Shown here: piece after piece, positions 45,354 through 52,522 of the stretch
How the letters are laid out: every line of letters starts with the position of its first letter
How positions within the stretch are numbered: the first letter of the stretch is position 1
Made by a program: the position numbers and the translations under genes
Notes under the pieces: generated by a model
Told to the model about the DNA's origin: nothing
What the model saw: only the letters and a program-made list of their open reading frames with translations
The model's database searches: none
DNA from: DATFVA01 sp963711455
Lineage (GTDB): Bacteria; Bacteroidota; Ignavibacteria; Ignavibacteriales; Ignavibacteriaceae
DNA length: 64,000 nt
Direction: 5' to 3'
NCBI GenBank assembly: GCA_963711455.1
Contig: CAVQEH010000005.1
Coordinates: 62,001 to 126,000, forward strand

Positions 45354-47573
45354 TTAGTAAATCGATTCCGTTGCTCTTGTCCTTCTTAAGAATGTTAAAC
45401 CAAAAGCTAAAAGAATTAAAAATATAACCACGCTGAAAGCCGCCGCATATCCATATCTGTACAAATTAAATGCGGCTTTATAAACAAATGAAACAAGTAT
45501 ATGTGTTTTATCAGATGGTTCACCTGCATTACTAACAAGCCAGACAACATTGATGTTGTTAAACGTCCAGATTACTCCAAGCGTTATTGCCGGTATCATC
45601 ACTGGTTTTATTAAAGGAATAGTAATAGATCTTAACTTATGGTACCATCTTGCACCATCAATATCCGCTGCTTCGTAAAGTTCTTTCGGAATACTCTGTA
45701 AAGCACCGAGAGCAATTATCATCATAAATGGAAATCCAAGCCAGATGTTCGTAATAATTACAGCCATAAATGCTTCGACCGGCGATTTCAGCCATTCAAC
45801 CGGCGACATCGAAAGATATTTTACAATAATTAAATTAATAGCTCCATACTCGTAATTAAACATTCCCCGCCATGTTAATGCAACTATGTATTGTGGAATT
45901 GCCCACGGCAATATTAATAAAGTTCTGAAAATCCCGGAACCTGGTAAACTTCTATTAATCAGAAGAGCAAGTGTAACACCAAGTACAACATGAAAAACTA
46001 TATTAGTTCCCGTCCATATGATTGTCTTCAAAAAGAATTCATAGAACTGCGGTTCCGCAAAAACTTTTGCATATTGATAAAATCCTACAATGCTCCAGTC
46101 ATTTATATGTTCAAGATTCATATTAGAAACAGAAAGAATAATATTATAAATGAATGGATACATAATAACTGCAACCATTATTATAATTGCAGGAAGAAGC
46201 AGATAATAAGCAAAACTGTTGCGTTTAAAATTCCTGAAGAAAGCAATGATACTTTTCCTTGTAAAAAATAAAAGGGCAGCAACGGCAAGAAAGAAAATCA
46301 CAAATACGATCGTCCGTCCTACCGGGTCCTCATAATCTTCCCGCATCTCTTTAATTTTTCTTACTGCATCCTGCTGCATCTGCTTTGCAGCCTTCTCAGG
46401 AGTTATTGCTCCGCCAAGTACAGCCTGGTAAGCAGGACGCATTGCATCCCATATTGCACGCATTTCAGTTACAATCGGTAAGGCAATACCATGATCAATC
46501 TGGTTTTTGGAATTTATGAAAATCTCATCGTTGGCAAGCTTGGGATTAGTATAAAGTTCCTTACGGCTTGGAAATGTTTTAACTTCAAGTGCGGTTTCAA
46601 GCTGCTTCTCAGGACTCATTAAAAATTTAAGTAAATCTTTTATCTCAGCTAATTTTTCATCACTAACATTTTTATTTATTGAATATCCTTTTGGTGCAAC
46701 CATTGGTCTTGCATACTTACCTGTTTCCGTTATAAGCGGAAGAACTGATATTCCATAGTTTATTCCTGCATTTCCATAACTCGACCACGACCAGTCGCCA
46801 TTAATAATCATCCCGGCTTTTCCTTCTTTGAACAGAACATCGGCAATATCATAATCAGCTTCCTGGGGTATGATTTTATATTTATCGCGCAAGTCGGCAA
46901 TAAACTTAAGAGCATTTACCATTGCCGGAGTATTTAAGGTCGGTGTGTCTGTACTGTCAATTACCCATCCCCCGAAGCCCGTAAGGAAAGGAATAAAGAA
47001 ATACGGTTCGGTATAATTCCATACCAATCCATACTGATCGATTCTGCCATCGCCGTTAAAATCTTTAGTAAGCTTTTGTCCGATTGATATAAGTTCTTTA
47101 TCTGTCTTTGGCGGAACGGGAACAAGTTTTTTATTATAAACCAATGTTAAATGATTGCCAAGCTTATCAGCAAGCTGCCAGAGATGTCCTTTATAAGTTA
47201 TGAGTGCTTTGTCATTAAAATGCGAGAGGTATTCCTTTGAGAAAAGACTATCCAGCGGTTTAATTATTTCCATATCGGCAAAAGGTCCTACCTGGTCTGA
47301 AGGACCGTAAATCAAATCAGGTCCCTGTCCACCGATAGCAGCAACAATATAACCGGAACGCATCTCTTCAGTTTCTTTATAAAGCTGAATAATCTTAATT
47401 CCAGGATGCAGCTTCATATATTCATTCAACTGCTGCTGTAAAACATTCTTTTCCTCGGGACGCATATTATGCCAGATTACTATCTCGTTTTCCGGCTCCT
47501 TGTGCGCACATCCCCAAAAGGTGGAAGCAAGAAGTATAAAAATGAAGAAAAGATATTTTGGTTTGAACATCAA
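45354..47573 (-). CDS. Fused sugar-binding lipoprotein and MalF-type ABC permease
   Basis: The 739-residue protein joins two subunits that are normally separate. Residues 1-22 are a lipoprotein signal (FWGC, lipidated C22). Residues ~30-410 form a CUT1 extracellular solute-binding protein (EIVIWHNMRPEEKNVLQQQL; GPDLIYGPSDQVGPFAD; GKAGMIINGDWSWSSYG). A linker carries a membrane segment (~421-438). A MalF-type permease then fills ~450-739, with the EAA loop KELYEAADIDGARWYHKLRSITIPL. It would import an oligosaccharide together with the MalG-like protein. The junction is in one uninterrupted frame. The ATPase is not in the window. Confidence 0.9.
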   Translation of the reverse strand: MMFKPKYLFFIFILLASTFWGCAHKEPENEIVIWHNMRPEEKNVLQQQLNEYMKLHPGIKIIQLYKETEEMRSGYIVAAIGGQGPDLIYGPSDQVGPFADMEIIKPLDSLFSKEYLSHFNDKALITYKGHLWQLADKLGNHLTLVYNKKLVPVPPKTDKELISIGQKLTKDFNGDGRIDQYGLVWNYTEPYFFIPFLTGFGGWVIDSTDTPTLNTPAMVNALKFIADLRDKYKIIPQEADYDIADVLFKEGKAGMIINGDWSWSSYGNAGINYGISVLPLITETGKYARPMVAPKGYSINKNVSDEKLAEIKDLLKFLMSPEKQLETALEVKTFPSRKELYTNPKLANDEIFINSKNQIDHGIALPIVTEMRAIWDAMRPAYQAVLGGAITPEKAAKQMQQDAVRKIKEMREDYEDPVGRTIVFVIFFLAVAALLFFTRKSIIAFFRNFKRNSFAYYLLLPAIIIMVAVIMYPFIYNIILSVSNMNLEHINDWSIVGFYQYAKVFAEPQFYEFFLKTIIWTGTNIVFHVVLGVTLALLINRSLPGSGIFRTLLILPWAIPQYIVALTWRGMFNYEYGAINLIIVKYLSMSPVEWLKSPVEAFMAVIITNIWLGFPFMMIIALGALQSIPKELYEAADIDGARWYHKLRSITIPLIKPVMIPAITLGVIWTFNNINVVWLVSNAGEPSDKTHILVSFVYKAAFNLYRYGYAAAFSVVIFLILLAFGLTFLRRTRATESIY

Positions 47574-47775
47574 TTAACCTGAAAATAGCTGCGTTAAAAT
47601 AGGGAAAGAGGGAGAATGTTTAAAGGAAGTATTTATAATCGTATTTAGAGGTTTAGAATTATTTCCAACTGAAGTCTTCTCAATAACCTTTTAAAAATAT
47701 AGTCGGCATTACCGCAACGATATTGCAGCCATAAAAGTTTTAAGCGTATTTTTATCTATTAAAGAAATATTTTAT

Positions 47776-48063
47776 GTGAAAAATTTAACTGAAATAAAAA
47801 GATTACTTGAACATCACAAGCATAGATTAAGGGAAAAATATCATATAAAGAATATTGGGATATTTGGTTCAGCCGCAAGGGAAGATTCCGGAATTTGACA
47901 GTGATATTGATATACTGGTTGAATTTGAAAGTCTTATACGGATTAGATTTTGTTTTGCTTGGTGATGAACTTGAAGAAATATTAGAAACTAAGAGTAGAC
48001 CTTGTTACTCCAAATTCTATCAAACCAAAAATGTTTGATTATATTAAACAAGACCTGATATAA
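47776..48063 (+). pseudogene. MNT-domain nucleotidyltransferase, three frameshifts
   Basis: Read across three one-base frame changes, this encodes a complete minimal nucleotidyltransferase of the HEPN/MNT toxin-antitoxin type: VKNLTEIKRLLEHHKH, IKNIGIFGSAARE, then IPEFDSDIDILVEFE (the GS...DxD active site), GLDFVLLGDELEEILE, and VDLVTPNSIKPKMFDYI. The frame moves by +1 near 47882, 47934 and 47995. The end overlaps an ATG (TAATG), as is usual before a HEPN partner, but only a short unrelated-looking reading follows. Either the gene is decayed or this stretch has sequence errors. Confidence 0.75.
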
Positions 48064-48135
48064 TGTCTAATAAGATTAATAAATTGATTTTAATGATCTA
48101 TGATATTTTATTAAAAATATCCTTAAGAGAAGACA

Positions 48136-48433
48136 ATGGAAATACTTGATAAATATTCAGATGAATTAAACGTGTTTTGTAAAGCAAAAAGAATAAAAAA
48201 ACTTTCTTTATTCGGCTCATATTTAAGTAATAGTTTTAATGAAGAAAGTGACATTGATTTGCTAGCTGAATTTGAAAAAGATACTGGTTATGCGTTTACT
48301 TGATGTTGCAAGAATCGAAAGGGAACTTTCCGAAATAATTGGAAGAAATGTTGATCTTCGCACACCAGAAGACCTAAGCAGGTATTTCAGAGATAAAATT
48401 GTAAAAGAGGCTCAGGTTAAATATGGGAGTTGA
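48136..48433 (+). pseudogene. Second MNT-domain nucleotidyltransferase, one frameshift
   Basis: The first part reads MEILDKYSDELNVFC, then KLSLFGSYLSNSFNEESDIDLLAEFEKDTG, with the GS...DxD active site. After a +1 shift near 48288 it continues MRLLDVARIERELSEIIGRNVDLRTPEDLSRYFRDKIV. The combined protein would be about 98 residues, typical of MNT antitoxins. Its last bases overlap the ATG of the HepT-like gene, the standard arrangement of an antitoxin-toxin pair. Confidence 0.78.
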
Positions 48434-48710
48434 TGACAGGATCAGAATTCTGCATATGATTGATGCCTCGAAAGAAGCAATAGCTTTTATTCAGACTATT
48501 GAATTTCAGGATTTCGCTAAAAACAGAATGCTTATTCTTTCAATCATAAAGGAGATTGAGATTATTGGTGAAGCCACATCCAGAATTTCTGATGAGACTA
48601 AATTAGAATATCCAAATGTACTGGAAAGATATTTTGCTATGAAAATTTACACCAATCCACCGTCTCTTCTATATAATTTTATAATGAATAATATTACATT
48701 TGAACTTTAA
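48423..48710 (+). pseudogene. HepT-like (HEPN) toxin gene, C-terminus lost
   Basis: Residues 1-66 of this 95-residue frame match the HepT/DUF86 family (MGVDDRIRILHMIDASKEAIAFI; LSIIKEIEIIGEATSRISDE). The family then has a WxDI segment and the catalytic RxxxxxxH motif, but here the frame reads LERYFAMKIYTNPP and ends without them. A WKDI peptide appears in the next frame just there, so a frameshift near 48625 is likely. The product as read would lack the RNase active site. It partners the MNT gene it overlaps. Confidence 0.7.
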
Positions 48711-48763
48711 TATTTGCAATTATTCGTCTATAAAAATAATTTTTAATCTTATCTTTCAGGATT

Positions 48764-49223
48764 ATGGCTAAGGAAACCAGACGAAAAGAATATTACTGTT
48801 AACAGGAAAGCCCGGCACGAATATGCTATTCTGCAAACTTATGAAGCAGGAATTGTTCTTCAAGGTACTGAAGTTAAAGCGCTTAGACAGGGAAAAGCAA
48901 ATCTCGTCGATAGTTATGCAAACCTGGTGAATGGCGAAGTTTACTTATTTGGCACTCACATTAGTGTTTATGAGCAGGGAAATATTAATAATCATGAGCC
49001 GACAAGAACCCGTAAGCTTCTCCTGAATAAAAGCGAGATTAAAAAACTTATAGGCAAGGTTAAAGAAAAAGGATTAACATTAATTCCATTAAGATTATAT
49101 TTTAAGAACGGTAAAGTAAAGGTTGAGCTTGCACTTGCAAAAGGGAAAAAGGTTTACGATAAAAGAGAATCAATTGCAAAAAGAGATCAGCAGAGAGACC
49201 AGGAGAGGAAATTACACTATTAA
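48764..49223 (+). CDS. smpB: SsrA-binding protein SmpB, with a +1 frameshift near the start
   Basis: SmpB brings tmRNA to stalled ribosomes. The body reads NITVNRKARHEYAILQTYEAGIVLQGTEVKALRQGKANLVDSYANL, then GEVYLFGTHISVYEQGN and KRESIAKRDQQRDQ, a full-length match of about 153 residues. The only plausible start, ATG at 48764 (MAKETRRK), is one base out of frame with the body; the break is at about 48781-48789, in a run of A. Within the body frame the first ordinary start codon is a GTG at 48927, which would remove the conserved N-terminus. A sequence error is the simplest explanation for such a conserved gene, but a real mutation is possible. Confidence 0.85.
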
Positions 49224-49233
49224 ACAATTCCCG

Positions 49234-49256
49234 GTATGACTGTATGAATGTATGAT
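49234..49256. repeat. Left arm of a 23-bp inverted repeat around the four-helix-bundle gene
   Basis: The arm reads GTATGAC followed by TGTATGAATGTATGAT. Its reverse complement occurs at 49731-49753 with one mismatch. The ATG of the enclosed gene lies inside this arm at 49252. The arm itself is built of repeated GTATGA-like units. Confidence 0.88.
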
Positions 49257-49722
49257 GAATAATGAGCTAAAAAATAGAATTGACATCAACAAAAATATAA
49301 ATCGTGGATATAGAGAGTTGATTGTATGGCAGGAAGCGATCAATTTATTTTCATTTGTTAAACACCAGTTACAGACATTAAGTAATGTTTCATATAAGGT
49401 GAAAGCACAGGTAGAAGATTCAATTTTATCAGTTTCTTCAAATATTGCTGAGGGTTATTGCAGAAGATCTGTTAAAGAGGATATTCAATTTATATCAATC
49501 GCGTTGGCATCTTTAGGTGAAAATTATTCTCAAATAACTGCTTTAACCAATTCAGATGATATAAATATCAAATGGTTTGATGAATACTATAAGAAGCACT
49601 ATTCTCTTGAAAACAAACTTATAAAATTGAATAAAAATTATATCCAGAAATTAAAACAAAACGATGACTGGAAAAATGATTATATACTAAGAGAAAAAAT
49701 TGAGAACTATAAACTTGAATAA
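49252..49722 (+). CDS. Four-helix-bundle protein of the 23S rRNA intervening-sequence type
   Basis: The 156-residue protein has the S23/IVP hallmarks: YRELIVWQEAINLFSFV near residue 21, then SILSVSSNIAEGYCRRS near residue 60, and helices to the end. Such proteins are encoded within intervening sequences of 23S rRNA in spirochaetes, and as free-standing genes elsewhere; their cellular role is not settled, and related folds occur as Avd in diversity-generating retroelements. No reverse transcriptase is nearby. The gene lies between smpB and tyrS, bounded almost exactly by a 23-bp inverted repeat, so gene plus arms look like one insertion unit. Confidence 0.88.
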   Translation: MMNNELKNRIDINKNINRGYRELIVWQEAINLFSFVKHQLQTLSNVSYKVKAQVEDSILSVSSNIAEGYCRRSVKEDIQFISIALASLGENYSQITALTNSDDINIKWFDEYYKKHYSLENKLIKLNKNYIQKLKQNDDWKNDYILREKIENYKLE

Positions 49723-49730
49723 AACATACA

Positions 49731-49753
49731 ATCATACATTCATACAATCATAC
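49731..49753. repeat. Right arm of the 23-bp inverted repeat
   Basis: The arm reads ATCATACATTCATACA followed by ATCATAC, the reverse complement of 49234-49256 with a single mismatch. It begins 8 bases after the stop of the four-helix-bundle gene and ends about 30 bases before tyrS. A transcript across the unit could close into a stem at its base. Confidence 0.88.
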
Positions 49754-49782
49754 AAACGATTATAAAAAGGAAGTAATAGAAG

Positions 49783-50997
49783 TTGAAATTTCCTGCAATA
49801 AATGAACAAATGGATCTCATTCGTAGGGGTACATTTGAAATAATACCGGAAGATGAACTCGTAAAGAAATTAGAGAAATCTATAAAGGAAAATAAACCGC
49901 TTAATATTAAGCTTGGCTGCGATCCCAGCAGACCTGATCTTCATATCGGGCACTCTGTCGTTTTAAGAAAGCTTGCACAATTCCAGGAGCTTGGACATCA
50001 GGCGATCCTTATTATCGGTGATTTTACCGGAATGATCGGCGATCCCTCCGGAAGAAATGTTACACGTCCTGCTCTGTCGCTTGAAGAAGCCAGGCAGAAC
50101 GGTGAAACTTATTTTGAACAGGCATCGAAAATACTTCATGAGGAAAGGACGAAAATAGTTTACAATTCCGAATGGCTGGGAAAAATGAGCTTTGAAGATG
50201 TAATCCGGTTAGCTTCAAAATACACCGTGGCAAGAATGCTTGAGCGCGATGATTTTACAAAAAGATTTAAAAGCGGTGAACCGATTAGTCTTCACGAACT
50301 TCTCTACCCTCTTGCGCAGGCAATGGATTCCGTTGCAGTAAAAAGTGATGTTGAACTTGGTGGAACCGATCAGAAATTTAATCTGCTTGTCGGCAGGGAT
50401 ATTCAGCGTGAATTTGGTGTTGAACCGCAGGTGATATTAACAATGCCTTTGCTTGTCGGTACAGACGGTGTTGAGAAGATGAGTAAATCGTATAATAACT
50501 ATATTGGAATTTCAGATTCACCGAAGGAAATGTTTGGCAAGACACTTTCAATTTCCGACGAATTGATTTATACTTATTTTGAACTTGCAACAGATGTTTC
50601 AAACGAAGAACTTTCGAACATAAAAAATCAACTTGACGGGCATCAGGTTAATCCGAGGGATTTAAAGAGATACCTCGCAAAAACTTTAATCAGCATGTAC
50701 CATAATAAGGAAGCATCTGAGGAAGCCGAGATAGAGTTCGATAAAATTTTTATTCATAAGGAAGTTCCGGATGATATACCGGAAATTAAAATAGATAACG
50801 GAACTGAGATTGGAATACTGGATCTGATTGTAAAAGTAAATTTCGCCCCGTCAAAAGGAGAAGCCAGAAGACTCGTGGTTCAGGGCGGCGTTTCTTTAGA
50901 TGGAGAAAAAATCAGTGATATAAATGCTAAAATATCTATAAATAAAACTAAAATTTTAAAAGTAGGAAAGAGAAAATTTATTAAAATAACATCATAA
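49783..50997 (+). CDS. tyrS: Tyrosyl-tRNA synthetase
   Basis: This class I synthetase charges tRNA-Tyr. The HIGH motif is at residues 54-57 (DLHIGHSVV), the KMSKS motif is in GVEKMSKSYNNY, and an S4 RNA-binding domain fills the last ~65 residues (APSKGEARRLVVQGGVSLDG). The start is a TTG at 49783, chosen because the protein then begins KFPAINEQMDLIRRGT, which matches the family, and because AGGAAG lies upstream. An ATG nine codons later would remove conserved sequence. The 404 residues are normal for the family. Confidence 0.96.
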   Translation: MKFPAINEQMDLIRRGTFEIIPEDELVKKLEKSIKENKPLNIKLGCDPSRPDLHIGHSVVLRKLAQFQELGHQAILIIGDFTGMIGDPSGRNVTRPALSLEEARQNGETYFEQASKILHEERTKIVYNSEWLGKMSFEDVIRLASKYTVARMLERDDFTKRFKSGEPISLHELLYPLAQAMDSVAVKSDVELGGTDQKFNLLVGRDIQREFGVEPQVILTMPLLVGTDGVEKMSKSYNNYIGISDSPKEMFGKTLSISDELIYTYFELATDVSNEELSNIKNQLDGHQVNPRDLKRYLAKTLISMYHNKEASEEAEIEFDKIFIHKEVPDDIPEIKIDNGTEIGILDLIVKVNFAPSKGEARRLVVQGGVSLDGEKISDINAKISINKTKILKVGKRKFIKITS

Positions 50998-51017
50998 CTT
51001 AGAAAGGAGATGATATA

Positions 51018-51563
51018 TTGTATGTACCATCAAAAATTTTCTTTACCAAAGGGGTAGGCAGACATAAAGAATATTTAGCTTCATTTGAGCTTGCATTAAG
51101 AAGCGCCGGAGTGGAGATCTGTAATCTGGTAACAGTAAGCAGCATATACCCGGGCGGGTGCAAAAAAATAAGCAAAGAAGACGGGTTAAAAGAATTATCG
51201 CCGGGACAAATAACATTTGCAGTAATTGCCCGCAATTCAACCAATGAGCCGAACAGACTGATTGCAGCTTCAATTGGGGCTGCTCTTCCTGCTGATCCGA
51301 CTCAATACGGTTATCTTTCCGAACATCATCCGTTTGGTCAGACTGAAAAAGTTGCGGGAGAATACGCTGAAGATCTTGCTGCAACAATGCTTGCTACTAC
51401 ACTCGGAGTTGATTTTAATCCCGATACTGATTGGAGCGAAAGAGAAAATATTTATAAAATGTCGGGTAAGATTGTAAGATCTTTTAACATCACACAATCC
51501 GCAGAAGGCGATAAAAACGGGCTGTGGACTACTGTACTTGCAATCGGTGTTCTATTACCTTAA
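51018..51563 (+). CDS. Pyruvoyl-dependent arginine decarboxylase
   Basis: The enzyme makes agmatine from arginine, as a first step to polyamines, and matures by self-cleavage. The cleavage site VTVSSIYPGG places the serine that becomes the pyruvoyl group at S42. The rest, PGQITFAVIARNSTNEPNRLIAASIG and QYGYLSEHHPFGQTE, is typical of the PdaD family, and the 181 residues match it. The start is a TTG at 51018 preceded by GGAGA. It follows tyrS after 20 bases on the same strand. Confidence 0.92.
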   Translation: MYVPSKIFFTKGVGRHKEYLASFELALRSAGVEICNLVTVSSIYPGGCKKISKEDGLKELSPGQITFAVIARNSTNEPNRLIAASIGAALPADPTQYGYLSEHHPFGQTEKVAGEYAEDLAATMLATTLGVDFNPDTDWSERENIYKMSGKIVRSFNITQSAEGDKNGLWTTVLAIGVLLP

Positions 51564-51581
51564 CATAAACGTGAGAAATGG

Positions 51582-52520
51582 TTGTATAATGAATTTACGT
51601 TCTGGATTGTTTTTGCAATAGTCGCAGCGATTATCATCGTCATTGATTTATATGTAACTGATCATAGACAAGGCAAAATAGGATTAAAAAAAAGTATTAT
51701 GTGGAGCGGTATCTGGATAAGTACCGCTCTTTTATTTTTTGCGGCAATTCATTTCTTTCTTGAAAAGGGTTCGCAGCGCAGCCTTGAATTTATTACAGGT
51801 TATTTAATTGAGTATTCGCTTTCAGTTGATAACCTATTTGTTTTTCTTCTCATTTTCAAAACTATGGGAATTTCAAATGAGAACCAGCCTCATATATTAA
51901 AGTGGGGAATCCTCAGCGCAATAGTTTTCAGGATTATTTTTATACTGATTGGTGTCGGACTGCTTAATCTTTTCCAGCCGATTATTTATGTTTTCGGATT
52001 GATTCTTTTATACGGCGCTTATAAGATGGCATTCGGCGTGGATAAAGAGATTAACTTAGAGAAACATCCGCTCATTAAATTCATAAGGAAGTATTTCAAT
52101 ATCCTGCCCGACTACAAAGGAAAGAAATTCTTCACAAAAAGGAATGCAACAATTTACGCAACTCCAGTTTTTCTTACGCTCCTTTTAATCGAATCATCAG
52201 ATATAATATTTGCAGTTGATTCTATTCCGGCGGTGATTGCAATAACTAGGGATACTTTCATAATTATAACTTCAAACATATTTGCTATACTTGGATTACG
52301 GGCTCTTTACTTTGCACTGGCAGGAATAGTAGATCTTTTTATTTATCTGAAATATGGTGTGGCAATAATTTTATTCTATGTTGGCATTAAAATGATGACG
52401 GCAGATTTTTTTCATATTCCTACTATAATTTCTCTCGTGATAATAGTTTCACTGCTTGCAGGATCAGTTATTTTATCACTTGTATATAATAAAAACAAAA
52501 AAAAGGAAAAAGCTCAATAG
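51582..52520 (+). CDS. TerC-family integral membrane protein
   Basis: The 312-residue protein has eight or nine hydrophobic segments and the conserved TerC cores EYSLSVDNLFVFLLIF and LLIESSDIIFAVDSIPAVIAIT, whose acidic residues in membrane helices are thought to bind a metal ion. TerC relatives are implicated in tellurite resistance and manganese export or metal loading of exported proteins; no ter cluster is present, so metal transport is the better guess. The start is a TTG 18 bases after the decarboxylase stop. Confidence 0.9.
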   Translation: MYNEFTFWIVFAIVAAIIIVIDLYVTDHRQGKIGLKKSIMWSGIWISTALLFFAAIHFFLEKGSQRSLEFITGYLIEYSLSVDNLFVFLLIFKTMGISNENQPHILKWGILSAIVFRIIFILIGVGLLNLFQPIIYVFGLILLYGAYKMAFGVDKEINLEKHPLIKFIRKYFNILPDYKGKKFFTKRNATIYATPVFLTLLLIESSDIIFAVDSIPAVIAITRDTFIIITSNIFAILGLRALYFALAGIVDLFIYLKYGVAIILFYVGIKMMTADFFHIPTIISLVIIVSLLAGSVILSLVYNKNKKKEKAQ

Positions 52521-52522
52521 CT

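Noticed and set aside
48423..48710. Functional HepT toxin
   Set aside because: The catalytic RxxxxxxH region is absent from the frame, which diverges from the family after residue 66.
48927..49223. Intact short smpB starting at a GTG at 48927
   Set aside because: It would lose the conserved NITVNRKARHEY...GTEVK region, which is present upstream in the same frame but lacks a start codon because of a one-base shift.
49252..49722. Avd component of a diversity-generating retroelement
   Set aside because: No reverse transcriptase, template repeat or variable-repeat target is nearby; the intervening-sequence type is the better match.
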